Below are positions 34,601 through 43,404 of a DNA stretch of 64,000 nt, one piece after another. The notes under the pieces are model-generated. The model saw nothing but the letters and a program-made list of their open reading frames with translations, ran no database searches and had not been told where the DNA came from. Numbering within the stretch: the stretch's first letter is position 1; each line of letters starts with the position of its first letter. The position numbers were made by a program, and so were the translations under genes. Origin of the DNA: Lachancea kluyveri NRRL Y-12651 (taxonomy: Eukaryota; Ascomycota; Saccharomycetes; Saccharomycetales; Saccharomycetaceae); the NCBI GenBank assembly GCA_000149225.2, contig CM000692.1, positions 1,321,276 through 1,385,275 on the forward strand, in the 5' to 3' direction.

Positions 34601-35491
34601 GGTGCCACGGAATTTACTGGTGAAGATTACATGGACGATGGCTCGCTCATTAAATTAAAAGTCACGTTGGATGTCGAGAAGGAATCATATGTTTTTGATT
34701 TTGAGGGCACATCTCCTCAGGTTTATGGAAATCTAAATGCTCCAGTTGCAATCACCAACTCCGCTATTCTGTACTGTTTGCGGTGCTTCGTTGATGAAGA
34801 CATCCCACTAAATCAAGGTTGTCTGAAGCCAATCACCATCAAAATCCCGAAAGGATCTATTTTGAGCCCAACTAAAGGTGTTGCTGTTGTTGGTGGCAAC
34901 GTCATGACGTCCCAGAGAGTAACAGATGTGATTTTGAAAACCTTCAAGGTGATGGGAGATTCCCAAGGCGATTGCAACAACTTCACATTTGGCACAGGCG
35001 GTAACGATCCGGAAACCGGTGCATATACCCAAGGCTTTGGCTACTATGAGACAGTATGCGGTGGTCACGGTGCTGGCGGAGACTCTTGGCGTGGATCTGG
35101 TTGGAACGGTACGCATGCAGTTCACACCAACATGACAAACACTAGAATGACCGACGTTGAGATATTTGAAAGAAGATACCCAGTTATTTTAAGAGAGTTT
35201 TCGATCAGGCAAGGCTCCGGGGGTGGTGGTAAATATAAGGGTGGTAATGGTGCTATTAGGGATGTGGAGTTTCGTGTTCCGGTCCAAGCTTCTATATTGT
35301 CCGAACGTCGTGTTAATGCACCTCATGGTATTGAAGGGGGTGGAGATGGCGCCCGTGGCATAAACTTGTGGATTCGTCAGGACACCGGTGCTGTTATCAA
35401 TATAGGTGGAAGAAATACTATAAACGCCCAACCAGGTGACCGTGTTATTATTATGAGCCCTGGTGCTGGTGGTTATGGCGCTCCGCTATAA
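31646..35491 (+). CDS. OXP1: ATP-dependent 5-oxoprolinase
   Basis: Hydrolyses 5-oxo-L-proline to L-glutamate with ATP, the last step of the gamma-glutamyl cycle. The 1281 residues match yeast Oxp1 (about 1286). An HyuA-type half (about 1-720) opens with IDRGGTFTDCIG and has the second phosphate motif GFDMGGTSTD and the AAGGGSS loop. An HyuB-type half (about 740-1281) contains RFMDIAEQMG, VPVHLGSM, NHPEIGGTHLPD, SRAHHADIGG and ends SPGAGGYGAPL. Both halves are complete with no internal stop. TATATATA lies about 100 bp upstream. Its neighbours (anion permease, DUF1445 enzyme, zinc-cluster regulator) suggest a role in using an external substrate rather than only recycling glutathione. Gene content recalls the wine-yeast region described as Zygosaccharomyces-derived that carries a 5-oxoprolinase with a nicotinate-type permease and zinc-cluster genes; orthology is not tested here. 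Confidence 0.95.
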   Translation: MGGIKIAIDRGGTFTDCIGNPGSGKPEDDVVIKLLSVDPKNYPDAPLEGIRRLLEIFQKKAIPRGTVLNISDVDSIRMGTTLATNCALERNGERCALVTTTGFKDALLIGNQTRPKIFDLAIKRPSPLYEMVVEIDERVTLEDYSEDPKNEKSTASIAEGTVIGKSGEVVRVLQKPDEAGIRSTLQLVYNTGIRSIGVALLHAYTFPDHEKLVGKIAREIGFTHVSLSCEVSPMIKFIPRANSSIADAYLTPVIRKYLDNIEAGLSCAQNTNIQFMQSDGGLVDAHSFSGLRAILSGPAGGVVGYSSTCYNTENNIPLIGFDMGGTSTDVSRFGDGKLEHVFETTTAGIVIQSPQLDINTVAAGGSSRLFWENGLFRVGPESATAEPGPAAYRKGGPLTITDANLFLGRLVPEFFPKIFGPNEDESLDLEITTKKFMELTKVINKDLGTDMSPDEVAYGFVKVANEAMARPIRTLTEAKGHIISQHRLVTFGGAGGQHAVAVAESLGIDTVLVHRYSAILSAYGMFLANVVEESQEPCSFVLSETGSKAKLLGKFELLSSIAATKLHKQGFADSDITFEKYLNLRYEGTETSLMVLQTTENDSWNFEETFSQLHKREFGFSFTNKSIIVDDIRVRAVGQSNFRKEEPVDNQLARLGRRHVDASSESSFFKKVYFNDKRVKTPVYRIDEMPLGSVIEGPAILADGTQTNIIPPNAEAVVLKSHVFIKVISKTEESAGKDNTTVNPVLLSIFGHRFMDIAEQMGNQLRKTSVSTNVKERLDFSCALFDPDGNLVANAPHVPVHLGSMSTCISAQANLWKGKLKSGDVLITNHPEIGGTHLPDITIITPAFSESSNELIFYVASRAHHADIGGILPGSVPPNSKELYEEGAAIYSELVVKGGEFDEALVKRVLFDEPAQYPGCSGSRRLSDNISDLKAQIAANTRGIQLIKRLVDDFGLEVVVRYMKAIQDNASSTVKKMLKLLTEHFGATEFTGEDYMDDGSLIKLKVTLDVEKESYVFDFEGTSPQVYGNLNAPVAITNSAILYCLRCFVDEDIPLNQGCLKPITIKIPKGSILSPTKGVAVVGGNVMTSQRVTDVILKTFKVMGDSQGDCNNFTFGTGGNDPETGAYTQGFGYYETVCGGHGAGGDSWRGSGWNGTHAVHTNMTNTRMTDVEIFERRYPVILREFSIRQGSGGGGKYKGGNGAIRDVEFRVPVQASILSERRVNAPHGIEGGGDGARGINLWIRQDTGAVINIGGRNTINAQPGDRVIIMSPGAGGYGAPL

Positions 35492-36537
35492 TCTTGTAAT
35501 AATGAAGTTTGTTTAAATAAATAACAGTAACATTTATACTATGTCAATTAATTGTTTTCACACGTTTGTGTAAAGTAATCTTGTCGTTTCAAACTCACGG
35601 AATGCCATGTATAAGAAGGTTAGAGAGTCCTAAAAAATTGTAAATATCCCTGAAAAGGTGGTATTACTTTATTAATTTGTCTAGATGTGCTATTTAAGCA
35701 ATGGCTAATGACATAAATGGTTTCTCTTCTATGACTCCTAATAATACTTGAGGGATTTTACCCTACACGTTCCCCATTATTTGACCTGTAATAGAATTAA
35801 TTCTTACAGTCCTATATAAGATACCATATTCTGAATTCTCTAAAATCCTTTTTTGTACACTTCACAATCAACAGTACAAATAATTGAGACCTAACGCAAT
35901 AAATTGCATGTAGCCTTTCCTTAGTTGTAGTTTTCTACCAGTATTTAGATCGTCATTATTTTATACTTAAGCAGATATAAAGTAAAATGTCATCAAACTA
36001 TGAACTTTTTTGGCCAATTGAACTATATGAATACTACCCGTAAAATACTTAGTTCCGATTATCACCGGATAATGGAAATGGACATTCAAGCTGTTTGTTT
36101 ACCCATGACTCATGACTGTCTGCAAAGCAAGTATCATCACAAACGAAAAGAGTTGGCGTGTATGATGTTATACGAAGGATTAAAAACTTTGAACGAAAAA
36201 AGATTTTATTACCCGAGAAAAACGTTACTACGCACAACTGAATATTGTTGCATCGCAGTACGTTGAACATGTAACGAGATATTGTTTTTCAAAGCGGCAA
36301 CTTGATACCATGAAATCTCCGACAAGAAAAGATCAGATTTGCTGACCATGCATACACGCTACAAAGAAAAACAATTCGGAAACCATCATACAAACGGCGG
36401 CAAAACATAGTAGGAGATGTACCGCCTTTCAAGCGCACGACTTTTAATATTTTACATAAAATACTGGATAGTTTCTACCTGTGCCACCCATCTTTCCTGT
36501 AGAAAAGTAGCTTAAAGAGTTGGCGTAAAAAGAAAAT
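35492..36537. other. Intergenic, 1 kb, upstream of the permease
   Basis: No gene recognised (the 88-codon frame at 36000-36266 lacks family features). The right end holds CGGCGG at 36395-36400 as a candidate regulatory site. Confidence 0.5.
36395..36400 (+). promoter_or_regulatory. Candidate zinc-cluster site CGGCGG (permease promoter)
   Basis: CGGCGG 138 bp before the permease ATG, the same element in inverted orientation as CCGCCG in the 5-oxoprolinase promoter. It stands out because the surrounding 1 kb is AT-rich. Confidence 0.35.
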
Positions 36538-38025
36538 ATGACGAGCGAAACTGCTGCATCAACAAAATCACGTATCAATATCACTACCGAGGATAAGGAG
36601 CAGGGTAGCTTCTCCGAGACTGCCCATTTTGATGGTGGTGAGTTAGATTTGTACATTGACCCAAAAGAGGAATCGGCGTTGACAAGAAAACTAGACAGGT
36701 ACTTGATCCCAATGCTGTCTTTTATGTACTTCCTTTCCTCGTTAGATCGTTCCAACATTGGTAATGCCTACACATCAGGCATGAAGGAAGACTTGAACCT
36801 TACTTCTCGCCAATACTCTAATGCGGTCTCGGTTTTCTACTCCACCTACTTAGCTGCAGAGCTACCCGCTGTTTTGGTTTTAAGAAGGGCTAGACCACGT
36901 TACTACATGTCAGCCTTAGTTTTTTGTTGGGCAGTCATCACTCTATGCGGTGGATTTGTCAGAAGCTACTCCTCATTATTAGCAACAAGAGTTCTTCTAG
37001 GTACTTTCGAGGGTGGGTTTTTTCCAGCAATGACATTGATTATTACAATGACTTATAAAAAAGAAGAACAAGCAAGAAGAATTGCCTTTTTTTTCGGTTC
37101 ATCGGCACTTTCGGGTGCTTTTGGTGGTTTAATTGCCACGGGATTGGCCTCTGTAAAAAAGACCGGTGGACTAGAAGGCTGGAGATGGCTGTACATTATT
37201 GAAGGTTTGATTTCTATTTGTGCATGTGTGTGGCTATTTTTTGGTTTACCGGATGATGTCAACAACATGAAATTTTTGAATGAAAGAGAAAAGCAGTTGA
37301 TGGAAATACGTGCCAAGCAACGTGTCCAATATATGGGTGCAGACTCTAGCTTTAGCTGGTCTGAAGTCCTAGATGCTGTGAAGGATTTTAAAACTTACTT
37401 TGGATTCGTTATCCAATTCTGTCAGGACGTTATCTTGTACGGATATAGTACGTTCTTGACTGCGATTTTAAAGCTTGGCATGAGCTACACCACGAGAGAA
37501 GCTCAGTATATGAGCGTTCCGGTCTACATCTTGGCAGCTATTGTCTTCTTAATTTCAGCTTTTTTGAGTGATAGATTTAACTTAAGGGGCCCAATATTTC
37601 TTTGCTACAATGCTATTGGCGCAGTTGGCTATATTCTACTACTAACAGTCGGTAGTAGTTCAGTGAAGTACTTTGCCTGTTATCTAATTACGTTTTCCCT
37701 GTACACCGGTACTGGTTTGAATATTACCTGGTTGACAAACAACGTTGCACCACATTATAAAAGGGCTACTGCCTTAGGATTAAATCAAACCTTAGGTAAC
37801 CTTGCAGGTGCTGTTGCCGGTCAAATTTACACCAAGCCTCCATATATCTTTGGTAACTCCTTCTCTTTGGGATGTATTGTATTATCTATGGTTTTAACTG
37901 CAACCCAAATCCTAATCCTGGCTAAATTAAACAAGGATAAGGAGGCAATTTTGAATGGTGAAAAACCTGAAACCAAAAAAGTAAGAAAAGGAGATGAAGC
38001 TTTAGACTTTAAGTACTGTTTATAA
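36538..38025 (+). CDS. MFS permease, Dal5/Tna1 (anion:cation symporter) family
   Basis: Plasma-membrane proton symporter for an organic anion. The 495 residues have polar N- and C-termini and twelve predicted membrane helices in two groups of six. The first helix region reads LIPMLSFMYFLSSLDRSNIG, the signature of the allantoate/nicotinate permease group (RNNIGNA-like). FFPAMTLIITMTYKKEEQ and RRIAFFFGSSALSGAFGG follow, then a central cytosolic loop, and GLNITWLTNNVAPHYKRATA in the second half. Known relatives carry allantoate, nicotinate, biotin-precursor or dipeptide-like substrates. Placed between 5-oxoprolinase and the DUF1445 enzyme, it probably imports their substrate (5-oxoproline or a glutamate derivative is the simplest guess). 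Its 3' end faces that of the DUF1445 gene, 147 bp away. Confidence 0.9.
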   Translation: MTSETAASTKSRINITTEDKEQGSFSETAHFDGGELDLYIDPKEESALTRKLDRYLIPMLSFMYFLSSLDRSNIGNAYTSGMKEDLNLTSRQYSNAVSVFYSTYLAAELPAVLVLRRARPRYYMSALVFCWAVITLCGGFVRSYSSLLATRVLLGTFEGGFFPAMTLIITMTYKKEEQARRIAFFFGSSALSGAFGGLIATGLASVKKTGGLEGWRWLYIIEGLISICACVWLFFGLPDDVNNMKFLNEREKQLMEIRAKQRVQYMGADSSFSWSEVLDAVKDFKTYFGFVIQFCQDVILYGYSTFLTAILKLGMSYTTREAQYMSVPVYILAAIVFLISAFLSDRFNLRGPIFLCYNAIGAVGYILLLTVGSSSVKYFACYLITFSLYTGTGLNITWLTNNVAPHYKRATALGLNQTLGNLAGAVAGQIYTKPPYIFGNSFSLGCIVLSMVLTATQILILAKLNKDKEAILNGEKPETKKVRKGDEALDFKYCL

Positions 38026-38172
38026 GTCGGTCACTTGTAGGCTGTTTTCATATTTATAAGGAATGAGATTTTTACCAATTTTACATTTGAATCTTAAGAT
38101 GAAACTTTCCATGCATTCAATAACATAAGGTGTAGCATTGATGCCTGTAATAGTAAGCCAAAACGTTCTCAA

Positions 38173-38982
38173 CTACACACATTGAAATATATCATCGATG
38201 GCATCTAGAACTAACATATGCCCAGGTACGTGGCCTATGACTTTTCCTGTAATTTTTTTGCCAACCGTGGAGACCGCTAATTGCGGGGTAACACCACAAG
38301 CCCAGAAAACTGGAATTTCATCCTTATCGATAGCGACACTGTCGCCGTAATCCGGCTTTGAGAGATCTTTAATCCCTAGCCTCTTTGCACCATCAAACCC
38401 CCAATCAATAGGTTCACCATGCGTTTTTTTGAATCTCCCAGTAATTTTTCTCACCTCTTCCAAATTTTCTGGTTTATATGGTCGCATACTAACCACGTAT
38501 GGACACTTTTGAAAAATTCCAGCAGCGTCCAAGAACTTTGTAGTCTTGTACATAGAAACATTACACCCTTGAATAAAGTTCTTGGGGGGCAGTCCAGATT
38601 CTATTAGTGCAGCCTCAAAGGAAAAGGAGCAACCAATCAAAAAGCCAATGTGGTCGTTTGTCCATTCGTCGATACAATTGAGTTTTTGTTCTACTATCTC
38701 ACCGTTCTCGTATATGTTATATCTCGGGAAGTTAGTGCGAATATCAAATTCTTCTTTAAAAACTAGTTTTCCATTGTCATCTAAAATATTAGGACTTTCC
38801 CTGGTCTTGGCTAACAATGGGCAAGGCACTGGATTTCTTTCGCATAAGTTGATAAAATCTTTTGCCGCCTCACGAGGTAAAATTAAAAGATTTGCTTGCA
38901 CGTGACCGGACAAAACACCTGACGTATGCTGTGTATATGCCTCTTTATGGCAGAGATTTCTAAATTCGAAAGGAGTAGTCAT
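38173..38982 (-). CDS. DUF1445 protein (D-glutamate cyclase / putative hydro-lyase family)
   Basis: 269 residues covering the complete DUF1445 domain: VQANLLILPREAAKDF near the start, NPVPCPLL, DIRTNFPRYNIY, FLIGCSFSFEAAL at the centre, VSMYKT, VVSMRPYKP, KPDYGDSV, VFWACGVTPQLA and the final VPGHMLVLDA. Bacterial members are annotated as putative hydro-lyases. The domain is also part of the mitochondrial mammalian D-glutamate cyclase, which turns D-glutamate into 5-oxo-D-proline; the extra C-terminal domain of that protein is absent here. No organelle signal is obvious. Linkage to a 5-oxoprolinase supports cyclisation or opening of a 5-oxoproline-type ring, but the stereochemistry would not match Oxp1 directly. 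S. cerevisiae has no obvious member, so acquisition from another fungus or a bacterium is possible. Confidence 0.88.
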   Translation of the reverse strand: MTTPFEFRNLCHKEAYTQHTSGVLSGHVQANLLILPREAAKDFINLCERNPVPCPLLAKTRESPNILDDNGKLVFKEEFDIRTNFPRYNIYENGEIVEQKLNCIDEWTNDHIGFLIGCSFSFEAALIESGLPPKNFIQGCNVSMYKTTKFLDAAGIFQKCPYVVSMRPYKPENLEEVRKITGRFKKTHGEPIDWGFDGAKRLGIKDLSKPDYGDSVAIDKDEIPVFWACGVTPQLAVSTVGKKITGKVIGHVPGHMLVLDAIDDIFQCV

Positions 38983-40440
38983 TAGTGTCTGAACATTTGA
39001 GCCAATTATTCTAACTGACGAAAACTGCTGTTCTTATGTATTATGCGACCATTATGTGTGAACAACTACGATTTCGGGAATTTTAACAAGATAATCGCCG
39101 CCAACTGAAAACCCGTAAACCTACTTTTTGTAAATCTGTACGGTCTTTGAATCTTTTTGAGATCTTAGTGGGAAATTTTTAATACTGAAATGATATTGTC
39201 TCAAAAAAAAAAAAAAAAAAAAAAGTGCTGCAAGCCAGGTTAATGTGCTTGTACTTTTCCAGAAACACTCGCAAAATTATGGTAAGATGACGAGAAGTTA
39301 TGGCGTCTTATGCATTGCATATCCTTTTACATAATTACGTGACTAGAGTGAGGTAGAGAAGCTCTCGAATAAAAACGAGGACCCACGGGCGTAAACTATT
39401 TGTAGCTTAGCTTCTAAAAAGAACTTTCTAATAAACTAAAACACTTGAAACAATTTTGTTCGTATATGAAATGTACGCAAGAGTAAAGGAAAATTTTCTT
39501 TTAAGACGTTAGGCTTTAGTACGTGTCCGATAACTTGGTAGAATTTGGCAAGGACAGATCAAAAAGAGCGGACTGGATCAATTTTTAAACAAAGCGGTAA
39601 TGGTGGCCATATTTTTAGAAAAGTGACTATCTATATTATAGTTCTGATGAATCGCGTGGCTAGATAATCATGTTAGTGATTGTGGTAACCATAATGAGCA
39701 GTAGAAATTTTTTACTGCAATCACTTAGTTTTACAGGTGAGATGGAGGATGTATTGATGTTTGTGTTTCCAAACAACCGAGGTCAATAAATCACCATATA
39801 TGTGCATCTCTGAAAACAACAGGCTACTGATCTCTTGGTAGCTGCTTATTATCAAAACCCATGTATTGGCCATCATGCCCAACCTCTTGCCTCTAAGTAG
39901 TAACATCTCAAAATCCATAAGCGGTCATATCCCAAATAGTAAGTTACACGTTTATATGTGCATGGTATGTTAGCATTTATTCATTGAAAACAAATGAGGG
40001 CCATGAATTTGTGTATTACATGGTTTGCAAAAAATCAGCGCAGAAAGCTGACCAGCAGGTATCTCTTTTTCTTCTTTAATTGGATAGCTCAGTGAATAAC
40101 AAATAAAATCAGGGTTCTTAAAGAATATGTCCATTTTGTACCCATTTTCTGATAGATTCAAACTTGTTTACATCCCCAAAATGTGTTTTTACCAGGAACA
40201 TACTTCTTGCATTTTAAGAAGTATAGTAATGTTTCTTCAACTCTACGTATTACATTAAAAGAACATTTGGTTTGGTTCAATACCCCATGTTCGCAAGTTC
40301 TGTTTCCAACCACCTGCTAAAAGGGGAGCGAGGGCGGTACTTTTTGGGGGGAAATTCCGACAAACAAATAAGAGAATATAAATGGGCGTCCAAAATCAAC
40401 AAACGCAGCACTCATTACAGATATCTTTACACCATGCACA
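38983..40440. other. Divergent promoter region, DUF1445 gene / regulator
   Basis: 1.46 kb with no convincing gene; the small minus frames at 39721-39918 and 39970-40161 are unsupported. It contains CGCCGCC at 39096-39102 near the DUF1445 start, an A-run of about 22 at 39205-39224, and a TATAAAT box near 40376 just upstream of the regulator ATG. Confidence 0.5.
39096..39102 (+). promoter_or_regulatory. Candidate zinc-cluster site CGCCGCC (DUF1445 promoter)
   Basis: CGCCGCC lies 114 bp upstream of the minus-strand DUF1445 ATG. It shares the CCGCC/CGCCG core with elements in front of the 5-oxoprolinase and permease genes. Confidence 0.35.
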
Positions 40441-42567
40441 ATGTCAATGTCTGGTGAAACCAAGGCTGATAAACGTACCAGAAAAGCCTGTACCAGATGT
40501 AAGAAGCGCAAGAAAAAGTGTTCAGGAACACTTCCCTGTGACTACTGTATGAAGATAGACGAAATTCAAAAGTGCGAATATCGAACTAAACCAGCTTCAA
40601 AAACTGTGAAGGTTACAGAGAAATATATTACATCATTGAAGAGCAGAGTTCGTGAATTGGAAGCAATGTTGGCCGGAAACTCTAGTTCATCTAGTAATGC
40701 TGGTAGTTTTAATTACGAGATGAATCCGTTAATTGATAGTGATGAAAAAGAAGATGAGCTAAGCCCTATTGATGTTACTACTGCTACCAAAAGTAACGAA
40801 TATGAGGAAAATAACTTTAGTCATGATTCAGATGGCTGTCCTACAGCTTCTGAAATGTTTCAAAGAGAAAGCGATAATTGCATTCGTTACTCAGGCGATT
40901 CTGCTTGTACCAAATTTCTTAGTAAGCTAAATCAATCATTACTCGGCACTTACAACAACGAGTTGAACCAGTTGGAGCCAAGGTACAAAAGAATTTCTCT
41001 CAGGTTTGATCTAGAATTTAAGACAGTACAGAACATTTTTAAGAAAAAGCTACCGCCTATTGCTGAGGCTAAAAGACTACTTAATGTTACTTCTAAATTC
41101 ATAGGTGCGGATTACATGTATGTTGAGGCTGATTATGCAACCGTTACTATTCCAAATGTTATCTATAGGTCATCATTACCAAACCGAAACGAAGAACTTC
41201 TAGAATACACCTCTCATTTGGCGAGGTTCTTCAACTATCTATCTCTAGGTTCCTTGTTTGATACAGAGAAAAAAGAGAAAAAATTTCCTGGTTTGATTTA
41301 CTTTGAAACTGCTCTAGAACTTCATAGTGAGCTTTCAAAGTCTTATGATCGGGTCACTAACGAGTCGACCATCCAATCATTTCTTTACTTGGCATACTAT
41401 TCTTTATCATTAGATAAGAGACGTTTGGCATATATTATGGTGGGAAATGCAATTAGAATGGTTTTTATGTTAGGGTTTCACAAAAAAACGACAACTACAA
41501 AACAGAACAGAATTTTTTGGATGTGTTTTATTTACGATAGGCTTATATCAGTTAGATTTGGATTCCCGCTAATGATTAACGAGGCAGATATTAACGTACC
41601 ACTTTTCAACGAAAAATCTAGTGACTTGCAACTGACCTCTCTAGATATTTATCATTTCAACTCCCAAGTCAAGCTTGCACGGATTACAACACAAATTATA
41701 AGGAAAATCTACACCAGGAACTCTTTTGCTTTCATTCAAAGCTGTCATACAGTACTAAGACAGCTAAAGACCTGGTACGATGATCTGCCCCCAGAACTGA
41801 AGTTAGACTACGACAACATCACAACTACCTTCATCCGACCGACTTTCAATCTCCATATCAATTACAACTATTCTATCATTATATCAACACGGCCAGTTAT
41901 CCTATACGTGTTCAATAAGTTAATTTTAAACAATACTGATCTCACCCAAGCATTCAACCCAAGACAAGTACACTTAATTTCGGTTTTGTTGGAATCAAGT
42001 GTTCAAGCGGCAAAGACTCAAAGTCTTATTTTGTCTAAACTATATTATGACGAAAAAATGGCAAACTCCTCTTTTTTAGACTGTCACTACATTTTTAGTG
42101 CTTCCATAATTTTGATCGTTGTAAGTTTCTGTCAAAGATTTCGGAACAATCTATTCAACTATAAGGGTGACGTGGAAGTTTTGTTCGAAAGAGTTCAACA
42201 TAACTTAGAAATTCTTCAGGGTATCTCAAACTACAATATTGCGGCTTATAACTTCAACCAGCAATTGACGGAGCTTATTGAAATAATTAGTTCTGCTGAT
42301 ACGCTGAGTGCATTTAAAAGTGGACAAATAGTGGCTGCTGACTGTAAGAAATCATACCCGCAACAAAACTTAGAAATCCAACTAGAAAACATACCTATTG
42401 AGCCCTCATTACTTTCTGAAAATAATGCATTTTGTGACTTGACGACTTTAAGCAACATGGATTTATCTTCAGTTTTGAGTAATATGCGCGGAGAATTTGC
42501 TTCGGACGAAGAATCAAAATTTTTTGACAATGATGATTTTTTAAAATACTCAAGCATACTCTTATGA
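40441..42567 (+). CDS. Zn2Cys6 transcription factor, probable cluster regulator
   Basis: 708 residues. The Gal4-type binuclear zinc cluster occupies residues 17-45 (Cys17, 20, 27, 33, 36, 45, spacing 2-6-5-2-8), with a very basic KKRKKK segment. A linker and coiled coil follow (about 58-78, ending VRELEAML), which implies dimer binding to paired CGG/CCG triplets. An acidic serine-rich stretch (about 80-150) comes next. The fungal transcription-factor middle-homology domain (about 230-480) includes SLDKRRLAYIMVGNAIRMVF and FWMCFIYDRLISVRFG. An acidic C-terminus (EFASDEESKFFDNDDF) probably activates. The ATG is preceded by a good A-rich context and a TATA box. It lies at the end of the 5-oxoprolinase cluster and divergent from DUF1445, the usual arrangement for a pathway-specific regulator. 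The effector is unknown. Confidence 0.88.
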   Translation: MSMSGETKADKRTRKACTRCKKRKKKCSGTLPCDYCMKIDEIQKCEYRTKPASKTVKVTEKYITSLKSRVRELEAMLAGNSSSSSNAGSFNYEMNPLIDSDEKEDELSPIDVTTATKSNEYEENNFSHDSDGCPTASEMFQRESDNCIRYSGDSACTKFLSKLNQSLLGTYNNELNQLEPRYKRISLRFDLEFKTVQNIFKKKLPPIAEAKRLLNVTSKFIGADYMYVEADYATVTIPNVIYRSSLPNRNEELLEYTSHLARFFNYLSLGSLFDTEKKEKKFPGLIYFETALELHSELSKSYDRVTNESTIQSFLYLAYYSLSLDKRRLAYIMVGNAIRMVFMLGFHKKTTTTKQNRIFWMCFIYDRLISVRFGFPLMINEADINVPLFNEKSSDLQLTSLDIYHFNSQVKLARITTQIIRKIYTRNSFAFIQSCHTVLRQLKTWYDDLPPELKLDYDNITTTFIRPTFNLHINYNYSIIISTRPVILYVFNKLILNNTDLTQAFNPRQVHLISVLLESSVQAAKTQSLILSKLYYDEKMANSSFLDCHYIFSASIILIVVSFCQRFRNNLFNYKGDVEVLFERVQHNLEILQGISNYNIAAYNFNQQLTELIEIISSADTLSAFKSGQIVAADCKKSYPQQNLEIQLENIPIEPSLLSENNAFCDLTTLSNMDLSSVLSNMRGEFASDEESKFFDNDDFLKYSSILL

Positions 42568-43404
42568 AATTTTATGAACTTATTTAAAACCACCTTTTGA
42601 CCTTTTTTCTCTCGCTCCCATTTTCGCTTCTCAGGATTTTTTATTTTTTTTCTCTGACGTGTTTACCGCGGGCAGGATGCATGGCTGTTAGAACCATTCA
42701 ACACAAACTCATGTCGAGAAAACTTCTGGTAGTCACACGTCTTTCAACTTCCCATAATCTTAGATATTAGCTAATCCTAAGTAAAAATTTAGGCATGGTG
42801 ACTTGATTCCTACCAGCTAGTCATTTTCAGTAGGCATCCCAAATAGTATTTTTTCGTTACAGATAAACTATGATGTACAAAGGTAAATGTATGTGCTAAG
42901 CTACGTAAGTATCCACCTGAGTATCGTTCTAATAGGGATGTATGAGTATATTAAACGTAGCAGATTTAGTATATAGATTTTGGGATAGAGCTATTTACAA
43001 ATTGAAATAATGCCAAGTGACACAAGCATCTCCCCTGTGCTTTCTTTGTAACTTTTTAAAAAGTACTTAAAAGTGAATACATATATATTTTCAAGCATGA
43101 AAGTAAAAGTAAGTTTGAATAACGCAATAACTCAGTCACTGGAACGATTATACACAGAGATAATTTGTCGCATCTCAACAAGAATAACTTGCCCATCATC
43201 AGCAAGGATGCAGTCTTCCTCCAGTATCAAATTACTACTTTCAGTTCTTAAGTCAACTCAGTCTAAAAGCGCCACAGACCTCCTACAGTATGGCTGCTAG
43301 AAATTTTGAAGTTCAACAAATTTTATTTTAGTAGATAGTAAATCACACTCTACATAGACCTCTCTATTTTGAAAATTGAATGTTTAAAAGCATATAAGAA
43401 TTGG
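42568..43404. other. Convergent intergenic region, no gene seen
   Basis: 3' flanks of the regulator (plus) and of the amino-acid permease (minus). A GTG-started frame at 43073-43300 has no family features. Confidence 0.5.
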
